64,000 bases of DNA. Source: Corallium rubrum (taxonomy: Eukaryota; Cnidaria; Anthozoa; Scleralcyonacea; Coralliidae). Shown here one piece after another: positions 43,311 through 55,104 of this stretch. Each line of letters starts with the position of its first letter. The stretch's first letter is position 1. A program made the position numbers and the translations under genes. The stretch covers positions 4,075,126 to 4,139,125 of the forward strand of contig OZ036015.1 of the NCBI GenBank assembly GCA_964035015.1. Reading direction: 5' to 3'. The notes beneath the pieces were generated by a model, which ran no database searches, had not been told where the DNA came from, and worked only from the letters and a program-made list of their open reading frames with translations.

Positions 43311-45107
43311 TTATATGCAATTACTATAGAAAAAGTTTTTCTGAAGTCTATTGGTTTTACAAACAGGGACATGATATTTACGTGTATTTCTGAGATTGAA
43401 ATTACATTTGTTTAGCTTCGGTAAAAATTTATGTAATTTATGTTCTGGGTTTTTACTAATTTCCTGGAAAACTTTAGTTGTTTGAGTCTGTCTACGATTA
43501 TACGCCGTTTCTAAATTTGCAAGTTCTAATGCATCATAATAGTCAACAAATGGGTGGATAATTCTCATGGCACGCTTCTGTAAGGATTCAAGTTCATCTG
43601 ACAGGTAATTAGGCAGTGAATTATGATAGACTGGACAGGCGTACTCCATGATGGGACGGATGCATGTGGTATAAACGGTTACAAGTTCCTTCGTTGCAAC
43701 GCCTGCTCTCTTCAGTTGTTTGAGGAAGTAAAGCCTTGTAGATACCTTTCGTGATATCTCAGATAGATGGCGGTTCCATTTCAGATCGTTCGAAATGTTC
43801 AATCCGAGTAACTTGGCACTTGACACTACCTCGAGAGCTCTCTCATTGATAACAATTGGATTGAAATCTGCAGCCGTCTTAGCAAACGAGATTCGCATTT
43901 CTTTACATTTCCTTTCATTTAGTTCGAGCTTGTTCCCCCTCGATTTAGTTACAAGTTCGTTGACAGAGTCTTGAATCCTACTTGCCTGGTTCTTTGCAAC
44001 GGGCTCTGCAATTGTCGTGTCATCCACATATTTCCATAACTCTGTGTTTCTAACATCAATATCGTCGATCATTAAAATGAAGAGCCACGGTCCCAGTTTA
44101 GTCCCTTGAGGGACCCCTGCTGGTATGTCTCCCCATTCGGATTTACAGTCCTGTCCGAGTGTAACTCTTTGCTTGCGATTTTTAAGAAAGTCTAATATCC
44201 AGCACAAAATGGAATACGGTAAGTCGAGGGCCATCAGTTTGGTAGCAAGGTTTTGATGGTCTATCAAGTCAAACGCTTTCTTATAGTCAAACAATACGAC
44301 CCTTACTGTAGATCCAGTTCCATCAGTATGTTTGGTCCATGAGTGCACCATGCTGAGTAACGCTTGTGTAGTGGAAGATTTAGGAATACATCCGAATTGG
44401 CTTTCACTAATCTTCTTCATAACAGCAGGTCGCACATGCCCCTCTACTACAAACTCCTCGGCTACTTTGGATAGCACTGGTGTTAGTGATATTGGACGTA
44501 GGTCTTTATTAACATCTTGGACCTGCCTCTGTTTAGGAATAGGTATTATATCTGCTGTTTTCCATGATGGAGGGAGGCGTCCATCGCTAAAGGAACAGTT
44601 GATAATATCTGTTATAGGACCCACCAATAAATCTGCGTTCTCTTTAATCAGCCAAGCTGGTATACCATCTGGACCGGTGGCCTTCCTTGGATTGAGAGAG
44701 GAGAGCTTCAAAAGGACGCTGACGGCGGAGACCACATATGGTACAACAGATGGATCGTCTTGCTGAGGTTCGTAGTCATTCGGCAGAGGTTCAAAGATAC
44801 TCAGTGGTAATAAAAATGCCTCGTTGATTGATTTAGCTAAGTCCACTCCATCAGGAGTTCCATCAAGATGTTGAGAGAGATTTGTAAGATCACTTTTGCT
44901 GGGTGACACAGATGATAAGCCGCTGAGTTTCTTGACTTCACTCCACCAAGATGATGGTTTACAATGTTTCAAATGAGCTACTTTAGTGTCATAGTATTTC
45001 GCTCTACAAGCCTTGCGCTCACGGTTCACGCGGTTCCGGAGAAGACGAAACACTGGCCAGTTTCCTTGGGTGAGAGCCCTTTGGCGGCGTCTAATGAGAT
45101 CTTTCAA
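43311..45107 (-). pseudogene. LINE ORF2, reverse transcriptase part
   Basis: 598 codons open. Motifs in order: KATGPDGIP (142-150), RPISLTPVLSK (204-214), motif A FDYKKAFD (273-280), motif B GVPQGTKLGP (331-340), motif C YVDD (360-363), then ECKEMRISF-like and LLGLNISNDLKWNRHL thumb signatures and RAMRIIHPF near the C-terminus. It copies element RNA at a nicked target. It is in frame with the endonuclease across a single TAA at 45129-45131, where the flanking residues (TIYPG, PPWINPTLKDL) are continuous. No stop within the reverse transcriptase itself. Confidence 0.93.
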
Positions 45108-45128
45108 GGTTGGATTAATCCAAGGCGG

Positions 45129-46240
45129 TTAACCGGGGTATATGGTTTTAGATCGTAAGGGCAATATAAACTCCATCCCCACTTGAACAATTGTCTCGAG
45201 AGCTGATAATTTTTCGGCGCAGGTGTTAACTGCATCAATATGTGCGTTAACATCAACTTCCTGGAGATACGCGCGCATCGCAAGACGATTACTTGGTCTC
45301 AGGTCTCTTGATTTAATAGTACAGCGCTGTTCTGGAAGCTGAGATCCGTCTCTGGGTTGTACTTCCACAGACATATGATCTGATAAGCCGTGGGGAGGTC
45401 GTTGAATAGGATCTTTATAGGTCTTTAGGTTTGCCAGCACTAAGTCCAGAGTTCTGGAGCCACGAGTTGGAAAATTCACAATTTGCTTCAGGTTGAAGTT
45501 GTTTCGCAACCGAGAGGTATTTAGCCGGTCAAAGTCACCGACTAACAAGACTCCACAATTAAAAAACCGAGATTCAATCGACGAAAGGCATATATGAAGA
45601 TACTGCAGTAAGTCCTGGTCATTGGCACTTGGTGGATGGTAAACATTTCCTAAAACAATAGAATCGTATCCTCTTGGGAGTCGCACGGGTCGTAGCTCTA
45701 TCCAAAGAACTTCGTAATTTTGGTCTTGTAGATCTTCTAAAATAGTGAAGTTGATGTTACTTTTAACATACGTGCAAATGCCACCGTGTTCGATATCAAC
45801 CCTGTCTCTCGCACTAAATTATAGCCCTCAATAGCGATAATATTATCGTGAATATGACCTTTAAGCCAAGTCTCTGTTATGCAAATCAGGTCCACCTTGA
45901 CATCACTTGCTAAATGGCGAATTTCATCGATCTTCGGGGCAAGAGACATAACATTTGATAAATATAACGACGGTACGAAGGCAGATGGAGAGCCCTTCCT
46001 TTTTGCTGGTGGATCTACGTTGATTTTTACGCAGTTAGCCGGGTTATGGCATCGTTTATATCTTTGTAAAGTAATGTTTTGGTCGAATGCACGGCGTTGA
46101 ATAGCTTCAATTTGAACTAGACGTTGTAGATTTCGCTCTCGAACTGCACGACCTGCTCTATTTCCTCGGTATCGTGGCCATCTAGGTTTAATAAAGCCTT
46201 TAGCAAGGTTTATTAGTCGATGGTTGACTTCAGAAAACAT
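45129..46240 (-). pseudogene. LINE ORF2, endonuclease part with frameshift
   Basis: AP-type endonuclease. From ATG at 46238-46240 a basic N-terminal extension (RYRGNRAGRAVRERNLQRL) leads to SLYLSNVMSLAPKIDEIRHL and VDLICITETWLK (catalytic Glu). A one-base change near 45812 shifts the frame; it resumes as DRVDIEHGGICTYVKSN, then NVYHPPSAN, LLVGDFDRLNTS and GLSDHMSVEV (catalytic S-D-H). It ends at the TAA at 45129-45131. In the G-D-F-N motif the Asn is Asp. The break and the stop leave it non-functional in this copy. Confidence 0.9.
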
Positions 46241-46633
46241 TTTAAAAGGTTAAAAATAATAAAACGCGGGAAATTGGGAGAGCACGAAAAAAGCGTAAGA
46301 GTTGGTCGAGGCGTAGCCGAGACCAACTCTAGATTTTTGAGTGCTCTCCAAATTTCCCAAGCGCATTCATAACTCGATGGAGCACACTAAACCATGAGCC
46401 ATTTATTTTATAACATAGCATTAAATCCTTTCACAAGCCGGTGAATCGTTTTGGTTGTTGTATTTTTCTACTTTCGTAGCCAAGTCTTTTTTGTTCACTA
46501 AGTTTTGTTCACTTTTTTGGTTCAGTAAGAACTATAACTCTGTTATATGTACTTCATGCCTAGATGTCCGCCATGTTTGGCTTCAGTCTTGGCCCGGTCA
46601 ATGACCAGCAGATACCACTTCAGTTATAATATA

Positions 46634-47340
46634 TAGAGCCCACTGGGCGGGACTTACAACGTTCTGTCTAATAATATCTGTGTTGTATGTGAATTTAATA
46701 AGAACTTTTGTTATATACCAAAGACTTTCGTTTGCCAAAGATGAAATCCTATTGGTCAAATCATGGTCACGTGTTGTTCAACAAACTCAATGTTTCCCTC
46801 TGACGTCGCTTTAATCATGCGTTGTTCACGTAATACACGATTATTGCATCAGATGATCAAGAACTTTGGACTCTTCGGGCATTTTGAAAACAAGAGCTTG
46901 TTTCGAGCTTGTTTGGTACGAAATAGTCCATTTTCTGAAAGAAAGAATTTCTATACATATCTTCAAAGGTCTGAAAAACACTTGGAGAAATTTAAAGCTG
47001 TTCTTAGTGTTGAGTCTGGTGTATTTGTTTAGTTGAATGACTTGAATTGAAATTACGAAGACAAAGTCAAAGTGTTTTGGTAAGTCTTTTCGCCGTTTGC
47101 AAGTTTCAAGGCAGTTTGGAATTTTGTATTTTAAAAGTCTTTGGTATATAACAAAACGCTTGTTGACTTTTGCCTCGAGAAACATCGAGTTTTACGGTCC
47201 CTCAGGCTTCAATGTCACCCTCGGGCTAAAGCCCTCGGGTGACATTGCAGCCTTCGGGTCCGTAAAACCGGATGTTTCCCTCGGCGCCAGTCAACAAGTG
47301 TATAATAATAAGTCCCGCCCAGCAACGTCCAGTGATGGAT
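46634..47340. mobile_element. TIR element (GGGCGGGACTTA)
   Basis: CTGGGCGGGACTTA near the left mirrors TAAGTCCCGCCCAG near 47310; TTATATACCAAAGACTTTC mirrors AAAGTCTTTGGTATATAAC. A small palindrome at 47190-47275 (TTTTACGGTCCCTCAGGC; GGGTCCGTAAAA) lies inside the right part. Confidence 0.75.
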
Positions 47341-47514
47341 CCAGCTTGATCTGGTTTGGAGGGGTGCTGAGCGAGCGAAGTGAGATCAGGCCTGCGGCGT
47401 GGGGCGTTACCGAGACATGCATTCTTTTATGACATAATTATTAATATTATATCTCAACTGTAAATTGTCCAGTCAGAGAACTTGATTTGTACCACGTGAC
47501 CAGTTAATTTATCG

Positions 47515-47610
47515 TAGAATTACCCGCCACAGCGGGGTATAACCTCGAATACCCCGCTGTGGTGGGGTACTCGAGTCGAATACCCCGCTGTGGCCGGGAT
47601 ATTCGAGTTC
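47515..47610. repeat. Repeated TACCCCGCTGTGG palindrome
   Basis: Three copies of TACCCCGC(T)GTGG in both orientations within 90 bp, flanked by TCGAG. Confidence 0.75.
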
Positions 47611-47899
47611 GTGTTCCAGAATGTCACGCACGATTCACGAAGCTGTCAACAATGGCGGAGTTTGGCGAGACAAGAAAACGTTTCGCCCGAACATTCAGAT
47701 GTTCACAAGAAGATTGTTTGGTTGCAAGAAAATAAGGATTCAGGGAATACAAAGAAAGCAACAAACAATGCATCCAGAAGCCTTGAGACGACAACAAAGG
47801 AAACAGACAATGAAAAACGGACAAAAGTTAAGCTAAGCGAAGTTTATTCACATTATTTCAGCTTTTTTTGAAAGGTAATATGTTTCGATATAAGATATC

Positions 47900-48020
47900 A
47901 TTTATAGACCTTTCGCTCGGGAAATTCGATGAAATATTACCCCTCGGGCTTCACCCTCGAAATATATCATACCTTGGGGTAATATTTCATTGAATTCCCC
48001 TCGCTCCAGGTCTATAAATG
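47900..48020. mobile_element. Palindromic MITE
   Basis: ATTTATAGACCTTTCGCTCG mirrors CGCTCCAGGTCTATAAAT, with GAAATATTACCCC and GGGGTAATATTTC inside. Confidence 0.8.
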
Positions 48021-48289
48021 GTAATAAGAGGGTGGAGCGCCGCTGAGGGAGCTACGGCGGGGGTATGGGGACAATGCCCCCGGCAGAGTCCAGGGGCTGA
48101 GCTGGTGGTGGGGCTGGGAGGTAGGCGGGCGAAGCCTACCAGAAAAAAATTTTTATGCCTATTAATACCTATGAATCATATGATAGCTAATATATGAATC
48201 ATATATCTATGAATCATATGATAGCATGAAGTTTACACGGACATTGAATGAATGCGTCATTTAATGTACTTGGATTTGACAAGGCAATT

Positions 48290-48745
48290 GGTACCCCTCC
48301 TGTAAATCCATCACTGGACGTCTGACATTTTGCCTAGAAACGTCATCTAATGAATCAGTTGCAACTAACGCAAGGTTCGTTAAACACTGAACCTTGTTTT
48401 CGAGTTTTGAACCAACACTCAAAGTTGTTTTCGAGTTTTGAAACAAACGTTGTCCAATGACAACTATACGTTTAAGCCTGGTTTTCATAGTTGTACTTGT
48501 TGTAATTCAGTCGGCGACTGTCGCCGATCAAGTCTTACAACAATGATAACTTAATGGAAACGCTTGTTGTAATCCAATCGGCGACAGTCGGCGACTGTTG
48601 TAGAAGTTGAACCAGGCAACGTCTGACATTTCGCCTAGAAACGTCATATAATGAATCAGTTGCAACTAACGCGACAATTATTGTCGTTAATTAAACACTC
48701 AACCTGAGTCCGCCGTAAATAGATGATAAGAAGTCATGTTTACTT
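48290..48745. other. Diverged TTTTGAAACAAACGTTGTCC repeats
   Basis: Fragments shared with the palindrome at 52934-53395 (GTCCAATGACAACTATA) and a duplicated ACGTCTGACATTTTGCCTAG block at 48308 and 48619. No gene seen. Confidence 0.6.
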
Positions 48746-48747
48746 AC

Positions 48748-48818
48748 TGGAGCTTCAACTGTAAGAGACATTTTTAGATCATATAGAAACTTTTCTAAAA
48801 TCTGCTCAGTGGTTGGCA
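48748..48818 (-). CDS. psip1/hdgfl2-like: LEDGF-like exon F (start of IBD)
   Basis: 71 nt, acceptor TTCACAG, donor GTAAGT, phase 1 in and phase 0 out. With the preceding A it reads M-PTTEQILEKFLYDLKMSLT then VEAP. It aligns with human LQRIHAEIKNSLKIDNL, the first helix of the integrase-binding domain. Human I365-D366 correspond to V-E. Confidence 0.9.
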
Positions 48819-48849
48819 CTGTGAATCAAATAAGATTAATCGAGACAAC

Positions 48850-49460
48850 AATTAAATTATCAGCTTCAATAACATTTACTAATACTCCTAGGTTCAAACC
48901 ATTTACTTTATAACGTCAGTCACTACCACTAACAGTCTTTCTCAAGACTACACTAACCTAGATGATCAACTTCAATAAACATCTGATACTCCTAGGTTTA
49001 AACCATTTACTTTATAACGTCAGTCACTACCACTAACAGTCTTTCTCAAGACTACACTAACCTAGATGATCAACTTCAATAAACATCTGATACTCCTAGG
49101 TTCAAACCATTTACTTTATAACATCAGTCACTACCACCAACAGTCTTTCTCAAGACTACACTAACCTAGATGATTAACTTCAATAAACATCTACTGTTAC
49201 TCCTAGGTTCAAACCATTTACTTTATAACATCAGTCACTATCACCAACAGTCTTTCTCAAGACTACACTAACCTAGATGATCAACTTCAATAAACATCTA
49301 CTGATACTCCTAGGTTCAAACCATTTACTTTATAACGTCAGTCAATACTACCAACAATCTTCCTGAAAACTACACTAACCTAGATAATCATCTTCAATAA
49401 ACATCTACTGATACTCCTAGGTTCAAACCATTTACTTTGTAACGTCAGTCAATACTACCA
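48850..49460. repeat. 104-bp tandem repeat
   Basis: About 5.7 copies of a 104-108 bp unit (ACTCCTAGGTTCAAACCATT; CAGTCTTTCTCAAGACTACA; ACTAACCTAGATGATCAACT). A diverged single copy lies at about 57405-57485, next to a hammerhead-like motif. Confidence 0.93.
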
Positions 49461-49700
49461 CTATCACCACCCCCACCACCACCACCACTACTATATCAGT
49501 CGATCACCACCGCCAACCACTATCACCACCATAACCAGTATCAATCTGTCAACACCACAACCAGCACCACCACCAGCACCACCAAAACCACAGTCACCAC
49601 CACCACAACCACCACTAATACTACCACAACCACTACTATCACTACCACCAGCACCACTATTACCACCACTATCACCACCACAACTACTAACACTACCACT
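49460..49700. repeat. (CCA)n-rich array
   Basis: Imperfect CCACCA/CCACTA triplet repeat in the F-E intron. Confidence 0.93.
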
Positions 49701-49781
49701 ATGTGGTGATGTGTGACATCTACAGTGACTGTTGAAGAAGTTGTGTTAATAAAGAAACATTGGAAACCCCAAACCACATAC

Positions 49782-49873
49782 TTCGTTTTATCAACTCTTT
49801 TTCTCTCTCAGCAGCTAGTCTCTCTTTTTTTTGTTCCAACTTCTCTTGTCTCTTCTTTTCTTTCATTAATTCT
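49782..49873 (-). CDS. psip1/hdgfl2-like: LEDGF-like exon E (charged helix)
   Basis: 92 nt, acceptor TTTCAG, donor GTATGT, phase 2 in and phase 1 out. Encodes ELMKEKKRQEKLEQKKERLA then AEREKELIKR, a highly charged helical or coiled-coil stretch. In LEDGF a similar Lys/Glu/Arg-rich helix precedes the binding domain. Confidence 0.88.
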
Positions 49874-49899
49874 CTGAAACAGAAAGAACTCGATTACTT

Positions 49900-51420
49900 C
49901 CATTAGCACAACCACTACTGACAGCACCATCTCAACAGCAACCATGATGACCACCACCACCACTACTAACACCACTACTAACACCACCACTAACACCACC
50001 ACTAACACCACCACCAATAACACTACCACCACTAACACCACCACCACAGTCTACAACTACATGCAACAGCACCACAACTAAGACCTCCACCACCACTAAC
50101 ACCACCACTAAACTCCACCACTAAAACGATTACTAACTAGGGTGAGGCGGTTTTTCGGTAAACCGGAAAAAAATCGGTTTTATTTAGAGATCGATTTTGC
50201 CGGTTTCCTTCACAGTGAAAAACCGAAAAAAACCCGGAAAACCTAAAACTCATTCAGGATATGTCCTAATACATTCTTAAATTCTCTATTTAACGCAAGT
50301 AGTGCTCCATCAGATCCTTTTCGGACAATTCAGATGAATGTATCGGATAACCAGAAGTTGGATCAAGCTAAGGAGCACGCCAATGTTGGTCTTCTTCCAG
50401 GAATATTCTTCCTTCGTTTATGTTTACGGGCGCCATCTTTGAATAGCGCGGTATATGTCATTAGCGTATCGCAGGCGCTGATTACGAAGGTCTAAAGCGG
50501 AAGATCGGTTCTGTCGGTTTTATTGTTTTTTTCGTGTCGGTTTTCGGTTTCGGTTTTTTCTCGAAACCGCCTCACCCTATTACTAACATTACCACCACCA
50601 CCAACACCACCACCACTAAATCCACCACCACTAACACCACCACTAACACCACCACTAACACCACTACTAAAACAACCACTAAGATCACCACCCCAATAAC
50701 ACCACTACTATCACCACACTACTAAAACATCCACCACCACAAACACCACCACTAACACCACCACTATCACCACACTACTAAAACATCCACCACCACAAAC
50801 ACCACCACTAACACCACCACACTACTAAAACATCCACCACCACTAACACCACCACTATCACCACACTACTAAAACATCCACCACCACTAACACCACTACT
50901 AACACCACACTACTAAAACAACTACTAAAACAACCACTAAGATCACCACCCCAATAACACCACCACTATCACCACACTACTAAAACATCCACCACCACTA
51001 ACACCACTACTAACACCACTACTAACACCACTACTAAAACAACCACTAAGATCACCACCCCAATAACACCACTACTATCACCACACTACTAAAACATCCA
51101 CCACCACTAACACCACCACTATCACCACACTACTAAAACATCCACCACCACTACTAACACCACTACCAAAACAACCAATAAGATCACCACCCCAATAACA
51201 CCACTACTATCACCACACTACTAAAACATCCACCACCACAAACACCACCACTATCGCCACACTACTAAAACATCCACCACCACTAACACCACCACCATTA
51301 AATCCAATACCACCACCACTAAACCAATAACACCACCACTAAATCCAATACCAATAACACCACCACTAAATCCACCACTAACATCACCACCACCACCACC
51401 ACTTGCACTACCATTTCAAT
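49900..51420. repeat. (CCA)n-rich minisatellite
   Basis: Imperfect ACCACCACTAACACC units with a higher-order unit of about 75-150 bp (CTACTAAAACATCCACCACC; AAGATCACCACCCCAATAAC). It is interrupted by the hAT MITE at 50138-50579. Confidence 0.95.
50138..50579. mobile_element. hAT-type MITE (TAGGGTGAGGCGG)
   Basis: 442-bp element with ends TAGGGTGAGGCGG and CCGCCTCACCCTA and perfect 8-bp duplication TTACTAAC (50130-50137 and 50580-50587). Subterminal AACCGGAAAA/TTTTCGGTTT repeats. The target was the CCA-rich array. Confidence 0.93.
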
Positions 51421-51687
51421 GCAGGTCATATTGTCAAATATTGCCACAACCAGTGCCTCCACTTTGCAAGGAAATTTCCTTCCATGGGCCTGTCACCATG
51501 GGGGGAGGGGTCAGATATTATTAGCCTTCTTTGCAAAAGTTCTTTGTTTCTCTTGTTTATCTAAACCCTCCCCCATAGTGACTGGGCTATGCAAATAAAA
51601 AGTGGAAGCACTGGCCACAACCAATGCAGTGCCACGACCATATTTCCTCATAGGTAGATCAACCCAAAATGGTCTCACCAAACTTAC

Positions 51688-51893
51688 TTCTTCTTCTGAT
51701 GTCTTTCCAGTTGTTTCTTTAGAAATTCTTCCTTTGACATCTGATCTTCCAAATCATTATTCTGTGTCTTCTCATTTTCTTCCTCCGCCGAACCTTCTTT
51801 CTCCTCAACTTGTTTCTCTTCGATATTTTCCTCAACTTCCTTTTCGATCTCTTCAACAGCTTGTTTCGGTTTTCTCCCTCTTTTCTTCGGAGA
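51688..51893 (-). CDS. psip1/hdgfl2-like: LEDGF-like exon D (AT-hook and acidic linker)
   Basis: 206 nt, acceptor TTTTAG, donor GTAAGT, phase 0 in and phase 2 out. Encodes SPKKRGRKPKQAVEEIEKEV, a long Glu-rich segment, then MSKEEFLKKQLERHQKK. KKRGRKPK is an AT-hook with an R-G-R-K-P core; LEDGF carries AT-hooks in its linker. The 3' end continues into the charged helix of exon E. Confidence 0.9.
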
Positions 51894-51941
51894 CTAAAAA
51901 AACGTTCAAGCGTTTACTACAATTTGCGTTCAAGTGTTTAG

Positions 51942-52929
51942 TAGGGATGGGCGATACTAGTACAAAATATCGATACTTTCGATACTCGCAAAAAGTATTG
52001 GTAATTTCGATACCACTTGAGCCTGCGATGTTTTTGGTCAGTATCTATGAAAAGCGGCGAATACTTCATGCAGGGTTGTATGATGCTGTTTTTAAATAAA
52101 AACACTGTCTCATACCCTGGCGTCTCCACATACATATTTGCATACCCTATTACCCCGCATATAAGCGCACTGCAGATAAAGGCGCATGCGCTTATATCCG
52201 AATATAGGCGCATGCGCCTTTAAACCGTCAAAATTTGCGAGTTAGACAGACATGAACAGAATACCTTTTTTAATGATACAAATACTTTTTATGTTTTAAA
52301 TTATCAACATTGTCTATTATAAATTGTAGTTATATGGTTAATGATAATAGTTATTGTGCGCCAATTCTCGTACCCAGACCCCATGCGCGTAGGTCTGGGT
52401 ACGAGAGTCGGGTGCGCCTATAAGCGAAATTTTATAGGCGCATGCGCCTATAAAATGTCAATTTTTACACCAAAATTTTTTCAAAATTCCAGAAAATTCG
52501 CTTATAGGCGCTGCGCTTATATGCGGGGTACATATATACATTCATATTTACACGAAGTACTGCGATACTTCGTGTAAATATGAATGTATATATGTATGCA
52601 AATATGTATGTGGAGACACCTGGGTACGAGGCAGATAAAAACATTTAACTAAATAGTTATCACGTATATATTTAGGAAAACATTGAACATGCACGTTGAT
52701 ATTGTTCAGTTTAAGATTTAAAATCATAATTGCAAATGTTTATGCAGCTGATAGACTATTGCTTGACTTGTTATATTTGTTACTTTAATATTCTTCTTAT
52801 TTTAAAAGTTATTTCAATCAATGTAAAAATTGAAGTATCGGTATCGATTTTGGTATCGGTATCGACCAAAATTCTTAGTATCGGACTGGTATCGTATCGA
52901 ACAAAAAAAGCTGGTATCGCCCATCCCTA
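51942..52929. mobile_element. hAT-type element (TAGGGATGGGCGATAC) with nested insertions
   Basis: Ends TAGGGATGGGCGATAC and GTATCGCCCATCCCTA, subterminal GTATCGGTATCG repeats. Flanks GTGTTTAG and GTGTTGTTTAG suggest an 8-bp duplication with a small change. Nested inside is an element with TACCCCGCATATAAGCGC ends (about 52150-52531), which itself contains a palindrome CTCGTACCCAGAC (52362-52405). Confidence 0.8.
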
Positions 52930-52933
52930 GTGT

Positions 52934-53398
52934 TGTTTAGCGAATAACTAGTTGTTTCCGGGTTTTGAAACGAACGTTATCCAATGACAACTATAAGTTT
53001 GACACATCAAACAATGACGAATAGGGGGTAACTTTTCGTTGTCAAGACTTGCATCGTTCTCTTCAGACCTCAGCGTTTGCTTGGAATACACTTTTCTTTG
53101 GCTTAATTGTGAGAATTGGAATGACCAACAAACGTAGGTCGCTTGATAAGGGTAGTTACACATCAGTGGGTAGTTCACTTCGATATGACGGCTGCCGAAC
53201 GCATTTATTTTGTATTCTATGTTTGCTGTGGCTCGTGAGAAAATATCAGTACACCGTTGAAACTTGAAACGGAAACAATAACAACGAAAAGTTACACCCC
53301 CTATTCGTCATTGTTTGATCTGTCAAACTCATAGTTGTCATTGGATAACGTTCGTTTCAAAACCCGGAAACAACTAGTTATTCGCTAAACACTTGAAC
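52934..53398. mobile_element. Palindromic element (AGCGAATAACTAGTTGTTTC)
   Basis: Arms of about 110 bp: AGCGAATAACTAGTTGTTTC, GTCCAATG-type ACAACTATAAGTTTGA and AATGACGAATAGGGGGTAAC, all mirrored at 53285-53395. Another partial copy follows at 53410-53485. Confidence 0.85.
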
Positions 53399-53499
53399 GC
53401 AAATGGTAGTAGCGAATAACTAGTTGTTTTCGAGTTTTGAAACAGATGTTGTCCAATGACAACTATACGTTTAAGCCTGGTTTCCATGTAATTCGGGAC

Positions 53500-54355
53500 T
53501 TTAAGCTTCAGACAACGGACTACGGCTACGGTGGAAAGTTTCAGAGTGGTATTAAATGGTGGTGTTTTTATACATCCAAATTTCAAGATACATAATCGCA
53601 TAGGCTCGTTTTGTTCTTAAACTCTTGAAGAAAAACACTTGTTCAATCTGTTATTCGCGAGAGTAAGGTTAAGCCTTTCCAAGGCTTCTGTAGTGACTCC
53701 GGTTCCGCGTTGTCTTTACAACGTAAAAATGATTTTTCTACGTTGTCAACAGAGTCACGACGGCATGAAAATTACTCTTGGGACCGTCATTTGCAAAAGC
53801 TCTTTGTATATGACATGAAATTCTATTGTTCAAACATGTTGCCGTAGTCGTAGTCGCTGTGCTTGCTTAAAGTCCCTATTCAGTCGGCGACTGTTGTAGA
53901 AGTTGAATCAGGTTTTGCCGATGATCGGCTCACCTCTAGTTTGGAAGCTCCATTGTCTTTCAAGATTATCCAACATGAACTATTGTGTTCATCAACATGA
54001 GGAAGGCAATTGGTTGAAGAAAGGAAATTCTATGGACACGTGACGACGAAGGACTACACAACGAACACAGGACTTACAACACGTGACGACGAAGGACTAC
54101 ACTAATTAAACCCGAACGTTGGTATTGAATGAATGCTGCATTATACAGAAAATACACTACGTTCAGTGACCGTGAAATTTGACAAATTGAACAAAAGCAT
54201 GGAACGGTGACTTTTGCCGAGTTTTCAAATCATCCCCCTCCACTAACTATGATCTAACTGGTCATTGGAAGGTTGAACGTTTGATCCCTGTCTGCGGCTC
54301 AGCAATCTTCTGAGTAATTGAGCTTGCCTTGACGAAGTAGGTCCAACAAACGTCT
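53500..54355. other. Non-coding intron, no exon recognised
   Basis: Contains a duplicated ACACGTGACGACGAAGGACT (about 54035 and 54080). Otherwise unique. Confidence 0.5.
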
Positions 54356-54358
54356 AAT

Positions 54359-54654
<296 letters not shown>

Positions 54655-54658
<4 letters not shown>

Positions 54659-54965
54659 CACTTAAAATGAAAAAGTTACGTCTTTTGCAGTTTTTCGTTT
54701 CCTTGCTTCGTTGTTGAGATATTTCATTTTGTTTGAAATGTAAATTAAACAACTTGACGTTACATGTGCATAATGAGTTATCAGAGAAGGTTACATATCT
54801 TTGCTATTATCAAACATAACAATTTGAAAATCTACATGTTTGATGTTGTGTGAGAAACACATCCACATGCTTCCATCGAATTAATTTGGTTTGATAATAG
54901 CAAAGACATATAAACTTCTCTGATAACTCATTATGCACAACAATGACATGTGATCTATTTAATAG
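54655..54965. mobile_element. Palindromic MITE, PalA family, truncated
   Basis: Left arm and centre present (CAGTTTTTCGTTTCCTTGCT; TTGATGTTGTGTGAGAAACA); right arm cut after GATAACTCATTATGCAC. It ends about 20 bp from the exon C donor. Confidence 0.75.
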
Positions 54966-54984
54966 CAAAAAAAGGTTTAATTAC

Positions 54985-55047
54985 CACCACTTCAGCTTTC
55001 GGACTTTCCTTGAAGGAGACTTTCGGTTTCTTTGCCAACGGTGCTTC
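54985..55047 (-). CDS. psip1/hdgfl2-like: LEDGF-like exon C (linker)
   Basis: 63 nt, acceptor AATTAG, donor GTAATT, phase 0 both sides. Encodes EAPLAKKPKVSFKESPKAEV-V. Basic, proline-containing, with S-P sites. Called from splice sites, frame and composition, not from domain homology. Confidence 0.75.
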
Positions 55048-55104
55048 CTAATTGAAAAAAACAACCAAAATTTATCACGTGACACAATGTCACTACATGT
55101 ATTT

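Larger units (their letters stand above)
43160..46258 (-). mobile_element. CR1/L2-type non-LTR retrotransposon
   Basis: About 3.1 kb, minus strand. An AP-type endonuclease then a reverse transcriptase form one ORF2, with no RNase H and no zinc-finger ORF1 seen. The 3' end carries (CTAT)n at 43165-43183, the short-tandem-repeat tail typical of this clade. The 5' end stops 18 bp before the first ATG, so it is probably 5'-truncated. Only two lesions are visible (see parts), so the copy is young. Confidence 0.9.
43131..46410. mobile_element. PalC MITE split by a LINE
   Basis: The left piece (43131-43165, AGAAATGGCTCAATTAGCGT then GCTCCATCGAGTTATGG) and the right piece (46259-46410, ACGCGGGAAATTGGGAGAGC to ACTAAACCATGAGCC) together match the PalC end and interior at 38155 and 38573-38735. 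The LINE lies between them. Confidence 0.8.

Noticed and set aside
45129..45131. Programmed readthrough in the LINE
   Set aside because: A single TAA within otherwise continuous protein, together with a frameshift 0.7 kb away, is simpler as decay.
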